From contig CAKZOO010000113.1 in NCBI GenBank assembly GCA_937136455.1, positions 1 to 64,000 of the forward strand: DNA of 64,000 nucleotides, read 5' to 3'. The notes under the pieces are model-generated. The model saw only the letters and a program-made list of their open reading frames with translations. It searched no databases and was not told where the DNA came from. Position numbers and translations under genes: made by a program. Of this stretch, positions 16,951 through 26,775 are shown piece after piece. The DNA comes from an uncultured Flavobacteriaceae bacterium (GTDB lineage: Bacteria > Bacteroidota > Bacteroidia > Flavobacteriales > Flavobacteriaceae). Numbering within the stretch: the first letter of the stretch is position 1; every line of letters begins with the position of its first letter.

Positions 16951-17946
16951 ATCTGCAATTTTATCACCGTTGACATCAATTCCCAAATAGAAGGAACTAT
17001 TGGTAGGTACTGTTCCGTGCCTCGCTCTAAAATAATAAACAAATTCAGGGGTATCAGATCCTTCAAACCAGACCCGATCCCTTTGAGTTTGAAGCATTGG
17101 ATTAGAAGCATCACCAACCAAATCGAGTGATTCTACTTGTGCTTGAGTATCATTAGACGCATCAAAATTATCCCCAGTTAACAAAGTGTACCATGACAGG
17201 GTAGCATATTGAGGAAGATTGTTTGAGTTAATTTGAGAAATAGAATTAATAGCATCTCCTACAAAAATTTCACCTGATACATTGGAAGTAACACTTTTAC
17301 CACTTTGATCTGTAACCACCACATAATAATATCCCCAATTAGCTAAACTATTATCAGGTGTATACATCGGTGAGTTTGCTCCACTAATTGGTGTTCCATC
17401 TGTATTGGAGTCTTTAGAATTCACATACCATTGATACCTTGGAGTTCCTTCAATATCCGAATGAGCTACAGTTAAAGGAGTAATCGTCCCACCAATCGGT
17501 ACAACTTGTTGAGCTGTTGATGGATGTGCAATAATCTCTAACTTATAGAAAGCAACCACATTGGAATATGCAATGTCACCAACTCCATCTTTTACGACTC
17601 TTCCGTAAAAGGTGGAACGAAAAACCGCTCCATCACGAATACCAGATTCTGTCGCTCCTGCAATTGTAGACCAACTTTCTGGGTCGTGAATGTCCTTTGT
17701 CTTTTGCCAATAATAAGTGTATCCTTGGAGTGCTCCTTCTGCTTCTGATACGTTTTCAATATGAACTGGATAACTAAAATCAAAGTTAACTGAGGTTTGA
17801 GAAATCTCACTTATTTGAATCAATCCACCACTGAGTTCAACTGGCTTTGGATTGGAAGTAGATGCCTTTAGAATACCAGATGTACTTATTAAAAGTAGCA
17901 CTGCAACAAAGACAAGCCTTTGATGTATTGTTGTTAGTTTGTACAT
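16921..17946 (-). pseudogene. 5' segment of broken T9SS adhesin A (signal peptide and N-terminal domains)
   Basis: 341 codons. The signal peptide is near the N-terminus (LVFVAVLLLISTSG). Ig-like sequence follows, with YQWYVNSKDSNTDGTPISGANS and YYYVVVTDQSGKSV typical of long flavobacterial surface proteins, then RHGTVPTNSSFYLGIDVNGDKIADL, which normally sits near the front of T9SS type B proteins. Just after this the frame changes; it ends 10 codons on with EKPRLF. The next frame continues as an MBG-like domain, so central repeat domains seem to be missing. It is 109 bases downstream of the OmpA-family gene on the same strand. Confidence 0.7.
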
Positions 17947-18055
17947 AATAGCTTCGACTTACCTCATGATGCTGAACGAAAGATACGAAAATATCATATA
18001 GCAGTTCGTAACACACGCATATGTCCCCTAATTATGTCTGTAAAGTTCCTAATAT

Positions 18056-19891
18056 TTAAAAAGTCACCAAGAGCTCTACTCTTCTGTTTTCTCGTTCCAT
18101 TTCATCAGAACAATTTTCTTCTCTACAGTTATATCTCAAATTAGTTTCACCTAATCCTTCAACTGTAATTGAAGCTGTAATTCCGTTTTCGATTAAGAGA
18201 TCTCTAAAGAATTCAGCTCTCTTTAAAGATAATTTTTGGTTGTATGATGCGAAACCTCTTTGGTCAGAAAATCCTTGAATGTGAACTGAAGTAGCAGATG
18301 CTAATACTTTTAAATAAGCATCTAACACATCTTTATCGATTTCAGTAGTATACATATCAAAATCAAATAAAATATCCGCTAATTCAATTTGTTGACCAAT
18401 AGAAACTTCTTCAGATATGGTGCTTTCTAAAGAAGTCTTAACTTGTACTTCAGCTAAGCCAGTATTAGAAGCGATCTCTGCACTAATGGTCTTGATGGTT
18501 TTACCGCTGATATCAAGAGTGTATTCCTTGCTGTTTAACAGCTTAGGAACTCTTAGTTGAGCTGAAAGCTGAGAGAGTTCTTTTCTCCAAACCTCATTTC
18601 CTAACTCGTCTTTAACTAACACTAAAACGGCTTCTCCTAGGTTTAAATCTTTATTGTCAATGGTAATAATCGCATCAAATTCTTCCGATAAAACTAGGTC
18701 TCTTGTGAGGATGTAATTAAAACTGGCCAACTGCCCTAATCGATTTGAAGAAACATAACCCTGCTTCTGTGATCTACTGTATCCAAAATCGTCATAAGCT
18801 GAATTAATTGGAGTCCCTAGATTAAAAACCTTGTGATCACTGTCGTTTAAATCTGTTGCTAAAACATCCATTCCTCCATAACCAGGATATCCATCTGATG
18901 AGAAGTACATAATATTATTGTCATCGACAAAAACATAGGATTCTCTTCCTTCTGTATTGATTTGTTCCCCTAGGTTTTGTGCAGGAGCGTAATTCCCGTT
19001 ATCTAATAACTCTGAACGGTAAATATCAGTGCCTCCTATTCCTCCTGGGCGATCACTTACAAAATACAACCAAGATCCAGACAAACTAGGATTTGCAGTA
19101 TTGTAACCATTGATATTGACATTGAGCCTAGATGGCTCACCCCAAACTCCATTGACCTTTTCTATTTTGTAAAGATTTAAGTTCGAAGTAGAACGATTGT
19201 AGAAAGAGAGTCGATTCCCTTTGTGATCGTTAAGTGTAACTATCATACTGTTTCCATCTTCTGAAAAGGTCATACCCCCTTGATTGAATTTCCAATCTGG
19301 ATAGAGAGGACTCTTTTCTTTAGATTCGTTTATCGAAACCAATTGATCTTTGTCTTCATTGAGATTAGAAGCGTAAACCATTCCTTTATTCTCCACTACC
19401 TGTATTGCATTGTATATGGTGTCGGTGAGCATGTGTACCTCTTCGAAAAGACGCTTGTTTTTTATATAAAAGGGATCGTCTAACTTATTAACCCTTGAAT
19501 CGTTCGGATAGGTTGCTTGAAGCTTTGACAGCGTCGATTGATATGCTGACTGATCTCCTTCTACGAATAAACAATGTGCATATTTTAAAAGAGAAGTCGC
19601 TGTATCTCTAAATCCTCCCTCGTAAAAGGAAGCGTAGTTTTCCAAGGCATGTTCATAATCTCCTATCGCGTAATACAAAGAAGCTATGTCCAATTTTTCT
19701 CGAGAAGTAAAGTCATGCCCTTTATCAGCTGCTTTTTGATACCAGTCAATTGCGACTTCGTACTGAGATGCTTTTGTCGCTTCGTCAGCCTTTTTTAATT
19801 CTTTTTCTTGTGCTTGAATACTTAGAACTGATCCAAGGAGTATTGCAATACTCATAAAGTTCTTTAATGAATTAAAAATTTGTTTTTGCAT
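18056..19891 (-). CDS. TPR-PD40-OmpA envelope protein (PorE/SprE-like T9SS accessory candidate)
   Basis: A 611-residue protein. Signal peptide (cut near SIQAQ); TPR-like helices about 30-150 (YEVAIDWYQKAADKG, YEHALENYASFYEGG); PD40 beta-propeller about 190-380 (GNSMIVTLNDHKGN, WLYFVSDRPGGIGGTDIYRS, IMYFSSDGYPGYGGMDVL); a small beta domain 390-480; OmpA-like peptidoglycan-binding domain 490-611 (DFDMYTTEIDKDVL, GFSDQRGFASYNQKLSLKRAEFF, ENRRVELLV). This order occurs in flavobacterial proteins linked to T9SS, where the OmpA part grips peptidoglycan. It lies 11 bases after the PorP/SprF gene and before adhesin A, so one operon is likely. Confidence 0.85.
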   Translation of the reverse strand: MQKQIFNSLKNFMSIAILLGSVLSIQAQEKELKKADEATKASQYEVAIDWYQKAADKGHDFTSREKLDIASLYYAIGDYEHALENYASFYEGGFRDTATSLLKYAHCLFVEGDQSAYQSTLSKLQATYPNDSRVNKLDDPFYIKNKRLFEEVHMLTDTIYNAIQVVENKGMVYASNLNEDKDQLVSINESKEKSPLYPDWKFNQGGMTFSEDGNSMIVTLNDHKGNRLSFYNRSTSNLNLYKIEKVNGVWGEPSRLNVNINGYNTANPSLSGSWLYFVSDRPGGIGGTDIYRSELLDNGNYAPAQNLGEQINTEGRESYVFVDDNNIMYFSSDGYPGYGGMDVLATDLNDSDHKVFNLGTPINSAYDDFGYSRSQKQGYVSSNRLGQLASFNYILTRDLVLSEEFDAIITIDNKDLNLGEAVLVLVKDELGNEVWRKELSQLSAQLRVPKLLNSKEYTLDISGKTIKTISAEIASNTGLAEVQVKTSLESTISEEVSIGQQIELADILFDFDMYTTEIDKDVLDAYLKVLASATSVHIQGFSDQRGFASYNQKLSLKRAEFFRDLLIENGITASITVEGLGETNLRYNCREENCSDEMERENRRVELLVTF

Positions 19892-19902
19892 AATCTATTT
19901 AT

Positions 19903-20823
19903 TTAGAAAAACCTCGGTTTAAAGATTGTTTTAACTGTTTTACTTAGAATCTCATAGCGAATAAATAGTTCAGATGATCCTCCCGTAAAGTTACCAATAT
20001 ATCCGGTTTCTTTGTCATAACTATAGCCAACGAGTACATTTCTGTTAATTCTAAAGGCTGCTAAGGCACTCAACGCCCCTGAAATTCGATAGGATAGCCC
20101 GGTTTCTACTTTATCGTCAATTCTAACATTGGCAGAAATATCAGCTGAAATAGGTACTCCTTTTACCATTCGAATTAAAAACGATGGTTTAAATAATACA
20201 GAACTACTAAGCTCTAACACTTTTCCAGCTATAATGTAATAGTGTGCTCGATCTGCTGCTAGATAACTTGTAGGACTGCTTTGATCAAAATGATTAGTTG
20301 AGAGGATTCCTGTTGTAGATACTCCTACGTAGCCACGATCGTCGTAATAAAAAAATCCAAGTCCTAGATTTGGAGATATTTTTTTATCGATGTTAATGTC
20401 AAACCAGGGGTCTTGTGGGTTGTAAATATTAAGTCCACTAAAATCAACGTCCAAAACATCTAACAAAGGCTTGAATCCCATCGAAAGATAGCTATCTCTA
20501 CTCAATTGTAATTTAAAAGCAAAATCAAACCCAATCGAAAATTGACTCATTGGCCCAGTGCTCTCCTGCATAATACTGAGCCCTTGAGAGAGTTTGTTGG
20601 GCCCTGTTCTTTGATAATTGACATAGCTAGTTTGGACTCCTCCACTAAAAGATTGCCACTGTGAGCGGTATTGAAAAAACAAGATATTTTCATCTCTTGT
20701 ACCTGTATAGGCCGTGTTGATGGCTGAAGGGTTGTACATATACTGAGAAAACATCCCTTCCTGCTGTGCAACTGCCCAATCAGAAACCAAAATAAACGCT
20801 ATAATGAGTATTCTTTTAATCAT
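19903..20823 (-). CDS. PorP/SprF family T9SS outer-membrane protein
   Basis: A 306-residue protein with a signal peptide (cut near AVAQ) and the family signature FSQYMYNPSAINTAYTGTRDE. Beta strands follow (FFQYRSQWQSFSG, NLGLGFFYYDDRGYVGVS, LFIRYEIL). It is distinct from the copy at 4444-5325 and more like the form that sits in gliding-protein clusters. It lies 63 bases after the sorting domain of broken adhesin B and 11 bases before the OmpA-family gene, an adhesin-PorP-OmpA operon order. Confidence 0.9.
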   Translation of the reverse strand: MIKRILIIAFILVSDWAVAQQEGMFSQYMYNPSAINTAYTGTRDENILFFQYRSQWQSFSGGVQTSYVNYQRTGPNKLSQGLSIMQESTGPMSQFSIGFDFAFKLQLSRDSYLSMGFKPLLDVLDVDFSGLNIYNPQDPWFDINIDKKISPNLGLGFFYYDDRGYVGVSTTGILSTNHFDQSSPTSYLAADRAHYYIIAGKVLELSSSVLFKPSFLIRMVKGVPISADISANVRIDDKVETGLSYRISGALSALAAFRINRNVLVGYSYDKETGYIGNFTGGSSELFIRYEILSKTVKTIFKPRFF

Positions 20824-20886
20824 TAAGAATTCCTAAATACTTACGATCTAAAATTATCAATTTAATTTTTAATGCAATAAGGTACT

Positions 20887-21703
20887 TTACCTATTAATAT
20901 ATAGATATCCCTTATACACTTTGTCGTTACCATTGATCTTCACCTTGAGGATGTAGAAATAAGTTCCAACAGGCACTGTTTTTCCAGATGGACCGTTACC
21001 TACAAAATAACGATCGTATTGTCCATATGCTTCTGTCTTATAAATTTCTTTACCCCAACGGTTGAATATGGTTAGTTCATTTTCTGGATAGAGCTCAATA
21101 TTTCTACTGGATTTTCAAGTGCTGATTCTAATCCATCGCCATCATCATCAGGATCTAAGAAGTTTAAGATTCCATCTCCATCACAGTCTTGGTTATTCCA
21201 CCAGCTTATGTCTTCCGTCTGATGTTCGATTACAAGTGAGCATTCGTCTAATGGCACCGTATCGTCTTCTACTTCTGTATAATCCGTTACACCGTCATTA
21301 TCTGAATCTACAGAATCTCCTATACCATCGAGATCCGTATCAGAATCCGTAATCGTATAATTTCCATTTACATAGGTGATCTCGTAATTATCAGAAGACA
21401 GTCCACCTGCACTTACAGGGTAGGTTCCCATAAATAAGGCCGTTGTACCTGGACCAGCGAAGCGAAGTTTTCCAGAAAGTACTTCGGGTCCTTCTCCATT
21501 GACGAATCCAGTATAACTAACTGTAAAAGCAGTATATGAAACTCCTAAATAAATCGCAGATACATCGTTAACCGTAACTGTTAGTGGAGCCTTTGTAATA
21601 GAAGCTAAGGTCGTCTCTTGATCTGTAATCGAATAATTAGAGATCGTACTGCCAGAATAACTGCTGGTGAGATTTACTGTTTTATTTTCTCCAACAGTGC
21701 TGA
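20887..21703 (-). pseudogene. adhesin B segments 3 and 4: last MBG domain, TSP3 repeats and T9SS sorting domain
   Basis: From TVGENKTVNL the frame gives one MBG domain, FMGTYPVSAGGLSSDNYEITY, then DTDLDGIGDSVDSDNDG-type calcium repeats and a conserved CSLVIEHQTE segment also seen in the intact adhesin. After DGLESALENP another frame takes over at SRNIELYPENELTIFNRWG and runs to YKGYLYINR. The usual FNAVSPNGDG-type stretch before NIELYPEN is absent, so sequence as well as frame has been lost near 21106-21120. Confidence 0.7.
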
Positions 21704-22660
21704 CTCAAATACTGCTGTAGTAGAAATTGATGCCGTCTCGCCAGTTACTATTCCCTCAAATACTACATTGGAAATATCTGCAGTAGCAAGAGTGGTACCA
21801 TCGTACACTTTGTTAGTTGCTTTAATACCGCTAATGCTAATTGGTGCTTTGGAAATGGTAACATTTCCACCTAGGTAGTAGAAAGTATAATTATCTGAGG
21901 TTAAACCGCTAATTGTATAAGGATAAGTCCCAACTGTTACTGCTGTAGATCCTGTTCCTGAAGCTACTATTGATCCTGCTAAACTAAACTGATCTTCTCC
22001 CTGAATAAATCCATTATAGTTAGCTGTATAAACTGAATTTACTTTACCATCGTATACTTTGGTCATATCATTAACATCGATAGTCAGTGGTATCTTATAG
22101 ATAATACCATCAGCTCCATTAATTTGTGTAGTACTCAACATATAGTTGATATAATCATCACCACCAAGAATCATGTCATCTACTATATATCCAAGATCTG
22201 TACCTGCTGTTGGTTCATCGTATAATCCTGTAAAGACTACTTTAACATCATCTCCTTCGATCAAACCATCGATCGAAATGATAGTGTTTTTAATCATTCG
22301 ATTGCCATCGTAATTTTTAGTTGGAACCGAGACCTTAGGCGTTACTATTTTAGGGATAATGGTGATAGCTCCTAGTGTTTTAACATCGTTGCTAAAGTTA
22401 TTAGATACAATCTCTAAATTATCGACCATTAGTTCATAGGTACCCGTTATTATATTTCCGGATTTAGATATAGGTCGATAAGATTTTCCTGTTGGCCCCA
22501 ATATTGTCGCTGCGGTGATGTTAAAAGTCGCAGAACCTCCAGCATTATCATACAAGGTATATCGATCAGTTTCTGGGTCATAAGTTGGTGAATCAAGATA
22601 AACCACTTGAGATGTAACACTGCTCAGATATGAACCTGTGATACTGTTAATGATTTTTTG
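21674..22660 (-). pseudogene. adhesin B segment 2: MBG-type domains
   Basis: This frame links to segment 1 through SITGSYLSSVTSQVVYLD and holds three MBG-type domains, seen as KNYDGNRMIKN, KVYDGKVNSVY and KVYDGTTLATA. After TTAVFESA the frame is lost. Adding one base near 21697-21703 restores TVGENKTVNL, which continues into segment 3. Confidence 0.7.
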
Positions 22661-24975
22661 TTGACAGTTAATTTCATGGTGGTCGATGCAGCTAAAAAAC
22701 TAGCGTCTGAATCTTGATTAACTGTAATTTCAGAACTACCTGCTCCTACAATATGAACAGTGCTTCCTTCAATTGTAGCAACTGAAGAATCAGAAGAACT
22801 GTATTGAATTGCTCCTGTACTGTTTGTCGTAACACTTAAGTTAAATTCAGCATCACCATAGGTTTTTACAACATCCTCAAGTCTAAGTGTCGGAGCTACT
22901 TTACCGATATAAAGTGTAAACGAACTTGTTCCAGAGAGGAAATTATCAGATTCCGCTTGAGTAGCGTTAATAACCGTAGTACCACCTCCGGCGATTACAA
23001 TTGTTGAGCCACTAACAGTTGCAGCATCTGTATTCGAAGAATTAAAGACAAAGGCTCCATCAGAGTTTGAATACAACACAGAACTGTCTACCACAAATGA
23101 TCCATCGCTAAACTGCTTGGTTTGATCAACTGCATAGTATTCTGGAGTCGCCTTATTAACGACAATCTCAATAGACACCTGGTGAGCGTAGTAATTGTCA
23201 TCAGATACTTGACTTAGAGTGATACTAGTCGTTCCTGCTCCCTCAATGTGAACTAAATTTCCTGAAATAGTTACTACAGAGGTGTCGGTTGCAGAATAGC
23301 TTATCGCTGCACTACTAGTTGAACTAGGATTTAAGCTAAAGTTAGAATCTAAATAGGTTTTAGTAATAGTTACAAAGTCCGAAATTGTTGGTACATCTTT
23401 ATCTACAAACAAACTAGCTGTTGCTGTTGCTCTTTTATAATTACTATCAGTCTCTTGAGAAAGGGTAATCACCGATGATCCCGCTCCGACAATGTGTACA
23501 AGTGATCCACTGATGGTTGCCACAGAAGTATCTGAAGAACTATAACTAAATGCACCACTACTATTAGAGGTAGCACTCAATTCAAAATCATCATCGTTAT
23601 AGGTTTTAGAAATCGATCCAAAGACAATAACAGGAATGTCTTTTTCTACAGTTAAGGTCGCTGTAGCAGTAGCCGATGTAAAATTAGCACTCTCTAATTG
23701 AGTAGCTGTAATAATTGTAGAACCTCCTCCTTTAATACTAACAGTCGATCCATCAATTGTAGCTACAGAAGAAACAGCAGAAGAATAGCTAATTGTTCCT
23801 GGACTATTGGAACTTGCACTCAAATCAAAATCAACATCGTTAAAGGTCTTAGTAATATCTGTAATACTCAATGTCGGTTTAGACTTATCGACAATTAATT
23901 GAGCCGTTATGGTCGCTGAATTAAATTTATTAGCTACTGCTAATTGCTTCGCAGTAATTGTTGTAGTACCAGCTGCAACCACTTGATAAGTAGAACCGCT
24001 AATGGTAGCCACCATTGGATTTTCAGAACTGTATACAAATTGAGTGATTCCAGCAGAGGTAGTCGTAGTCGGTGGATTAATCACTTGAGCTGCTTTTAGG
24101 TAATCTAAATACTCAGAACGCATATCCTCAAAATTCGATAACTCAATACTTCCAGGTTCAATTAAAATTGATTTTTGAACATCGATTGCTGGGTTATAAG
24201 CAGCATTTCCAGACTGAGAAGCTTTTACAACGATGATACCTGTTTGACTAACGGTGAGGGTACTTCCAGAAAGTGTTGCAGGTCCAGATACTAAGGTGAG
24301 CTCAGGAGTTAAACCAGAATCGACACTCGCCGTTAAATCGATGGTTAGGTCTTCTGTGTAAGCAATTGGAGTTGCTACATCAAAAGTGATATTTTGTCCT
24401 ACTTTAACCACATCCATTACCTGAGATACCGTTGCAGCTAAATAACGGTTTGTTTCAGGAGCAGTATAAATGATTTCAACAACTCCTGTGGATCCAATAT
24501 TTACTAAACTATAGTTGCCAATCGTTCCTGAAAGTGTTGCAGCTGATCCATCCGCTAAAGCGATCGCTACATCAGCTCCAGAATTCGCTGTTGCACCAAC
24601 AGCAATGGTATCAAAATCTTTTAATGGCTGTGTCGTTGGAATAGCATCTACAGCGATCGATTGAACCGCTTTCAAAATAGTAAGGGTCATCGAAGTAGTT
24701 GCCGCACTGTAGTTATCTGTCTCCGCCTGAGTGGCAGTAATCACTACTGTACCAGCGTAATTAATAGAAACTAAGTCATCGTTTAATGTAACACGAGCAA
24801 CCGATGGACTATAACTCCAAGCTCCATCAGAAGTTGAAGAAGGTTGAACCAAACTAAAGTCCGCATCTCCATAAGTTTTAATTACATCAGCAAAGGCTCC
24901 AATCTCTGGAGTTCCTTTGGTGACAGTCAATGTCGCTGAAACAGATCCAGAATTGTATGAAATCTAAAAGATAGG
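22624..24975 (-). pseudogene. adhesin B segment 1: nine Ig/MBG-like repeats
   Basis: A frame of about 780 codons opens after a TAG at 24973-24971 without a good start codon. It holds nine repeats of about 75-110 residues, each opening like KTYGDADFSL or KTFNDVDFDL and closing with VATISGS, GAGSS, ITLSQ and TLTVxK. One unit near 24150 is degenerate. The frame ends at 22624 after VNKK. Adding one A to the run at 22654-22659 continues it into segment 2 as KIINSITGSYL. Confidence 0.75.
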
Positions 24976-25063
24976 GCATGTGTGTTGTAGTTCTAATCAT
25001 AAATATAAAAAAATCGATTCTGAAATAAAAAGAAAAAATGTGGTATTTTAGCGACATACACTA

Positions 25064-25921
25064 ATGGAAAAAACTAAAAAAATAGCAGTAGTAACAGGGG
25101 GAGCAGGCTTTGTAGGATCGCATTTATGCGAACGACTACACAGCAGTGGAAGCTATAAAGTGTATAGTCTGGACAACTATTTTACGGGAAGCAAAACTAA
25201 CCATGTTCCAGGTGTGGAATACATTGCTGGAAACACAGCTGAAATCGAGCAACTGATCACCTTTACTCCTGATTATGTTTATCACCTAGGAGAATACTCT
25301 CGAGTGGAACAGAGTTTTGAAGATATTGAGAAGGTCTGGAGTTTTAACAAAGATGGTATTTTTGCTGTGCTACAATTTTGCAGAAAGACTGGAGCCAAGC
25401 TCATTTACGCCGGTTCTAGCACAAAGTTTGGAGATGGAGGACTCGGAAGAAGTCAAAGTCCCTATGCCTGGACCAAGGCTTCCAACACCGAACTCGTTAA
25501 GAATTACGGAACTTGGTTTGGAGTTTCCTATGCGGTAGTTTACTTCTATAACGTCTATGGGCCCAGAGAAATTTCCACAGGAAAATACGCAACCCTTATT
25601 GCGCTATTTAAAGAAAAAATAAAAAATGGCGAAGCGCTTACGGTAGTGAAACCAGGTACTCAAAAGCGCAATTTTACGCATATCGACGATATTATCGATG
25701 GCTTAGTTCTTGTTGGAGAACAAGGAAGTGGAGACGATTTTGGAATTGGTTCACCTGAAGCCTATTCCATTCTTGAAATCGCAGAACTTTTTGGTGGCGA
25801 GATTCAATTCTTAGCAGAACGTCCTGGAAATAGGATGAATGCTGAAGTCATCACAGAAAAAACGGAACGCTTGGGATGGTCTGCCAAAAAAAGTTTAATC
25901 GATTATATCAAAAACTCATGA
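25064..25921 (+). CDS. NAD-dependent nucleotide-sugar epimerase/dehydratase
   Basis: A 285-residue protein of the extended short-chain dehydrogenase family. Seen: NAD-binding GGAGFVGSH (residues about 12-20), active-site YAWTK (Tyr-x3-Lys), VYFYNVYGPRE and RNFTHIDDIIDGL, which are typical of UDP-glucose 4-epimerase and UDP-glucuronate decarboxylase types. It is shorter than most (310-340). The stop overlaps the next start (ATGA at 25918-25921), coupling it to the thymidylyltransferase-like gene, so both probably make an activated sugar for surface glycans. The exact sugar cannot be told. Confidence 0.82.
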   Translation: MEKTKKIAVVTGGAGFVGSHLCERLHSSGSYKVYSLDNYFTGSKTNHVPGVEYIAGNTAEIEQLITFTPDYVYHLGEYSRVEQSFEDIEKVWSFNKDGIFAVLQFCRKTGAKLIYAGSSTKFGDGGLGRSQSPYAWTKASNTELVKNYGTWFGVSYAVVYFYNVYGPREISTGKYATLIALFKEKIKNGEALTVVKPGTQKRNFTHIDDIIDGLVLVGEQGSGDDFGIGSPEAYSILEIAELFGGEIQFLAERPGNRMNAEVITEKTERLGWSAKKSLIDYIKNS

Positions 25922-26775
25922 AGGGAATTGTCTTAGCAGGGGGAACGGGTTCAAGATTGTATCCAGCGACATTGTCGGTGAGTAAGCAACTCATTCCCGT
26001 TTACGACAAGCCCATGATCTACTATCCAATTGCCACTTTGATGGAGGCGGGTATTCGCGATATATTGATCATCACCACTGAAAAAGATGCTGATGCTTTC
26101 AAAAACCTTTTGGGAGATGGTTCCCTTTTGGGTTGTGAATTCTCCTATGCCGTTCAAGATCAGCCAAAAGGTATTGCAGAAGCTTTCACCATTGGAGCCT
26201 CCTTTATTGGTTCGGATCGTGTTTGCTTAATTTTAGGCGACAACATCTTTTATGGCAAACAGTTTAAAGAACTGTTTAAAACGCAAATCGAATTGAAAAA
26301 GCCTTCTATTTTTGCCATAAAGGTCAGCAACCCCTCTCGTTATGGCGTCGTGAGCTTTGACCCTGAAGGCAATGCTGAAAGTATCGAAGAAAAACCGCTT
26401 GCTCCCAAATCCAATTACGCCATTCCAGGACTCTATATTTACGATTCCACTGTAGTTGAAATCGCCAAGAATATTCAACCCTCCGAGAGAGGTGAAAAAG
26501 AAATTACTTCCATTCACCAAGTCTATTTAGAGTCCGGAAACATATCAGTTGGCATACTTTCTGATGATGTAGTGTGGATGGATGCAGGTACACCGACAAG
26601 TTTTACCTTAGCTCATGACTTTGTGAAAGAAATGGAACAATCGAGTGGAATAAAAATAGCCTGCTTAGAAGAAATAGCATATACCAAAGGGTATATTTCA
26701 AAAGAAGTTTTACAAAAAAGCATCGATCGAATGGGGAGCAGTGATTATGGAAACTATTTAAAAAGATTGATTTAA
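25918..26775 (+). CDS. rfbA: glucose-1-phosphate thymidylyltransferase
   Basis: A 285-residue enzyme that joins dTTP and glucose-1-phosphate to dTDP-glucose, the first step of dTDP-rhamnose-type sugars. Seen: MKGIVLAGGTGSRLYPAT at the N-terminus (nucleotide loop), KQLIPVYDKPMIYYP, GDNIFYG (metal Asp), SIEEKP, YAIPGLYIYD and WMDAGTP. The start is placed at ATG 25918 because the glycine-rich loop must be N-terminal; the upstream extension in frame is unlikely. It overlaps the epimerase stop by four bases and the next gene by one (TAATG). The other rml genes are not in the window. Confidence 0.92.
   Translation: MKGIVLAGGTGSRLYPATLSVSKQLIPVYDKPMIYYPIATLMEAGIRDILIITTEKDADAFKNLLGDGSLLGCEFSYAVQDQPKGIAEAFTIGASFIGSDRVCLILGDNIFYGKQFKELFKTQIELKKPSIFAIKVSNPSRYGVVSFDPEGNAESIEEKPLAPKSNYAIPGLYIYDSTVVEIAKNIQPSERGEKEITSIHQVYLESGNISVGILSDDVVWMDAGTPTSFTLAHDFVKEMEQSSGIKIACLEEIAYTKGYISKEVLQKSIDRMGSSDYGNYLKRLI

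Larger units (their letters stand above)
20887..25000 (-). pseudogene. broken T9SS adhesin B: whole locus with a lost 5' part, two frameshifts and a further 3' break
   Basis: Read on the minus strand the locus runs: a possible original start at ATG 25000 (MIRTTTHMPYLL); an abrupt join near 24965 into the middle of an Ig/MBG-like repeat (NSGSVSATLTVTKG); nine such repeats to about 22660; a frameshift at a six-A run (22654-22659); MBG-type domains to about 21700; a second frameshift; one more MBG domain and thrombospondin-3 repeats; a break near 21106-21120; and a T9SS type B sorting domain ending at 20887 (YKGYLYINR). No signal peptide is left in the main frame. Every piece belongs to one kind of protein in the right order, so this is one gene with damage or sequence errors. 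Confidence 0.8.

Noticed and set aside
16921..16960. Programmed frameshift in adhesin A
   Set aside because: No slippery heptamer or downstream stem is present, and sequence as well as frame appears to be missing.
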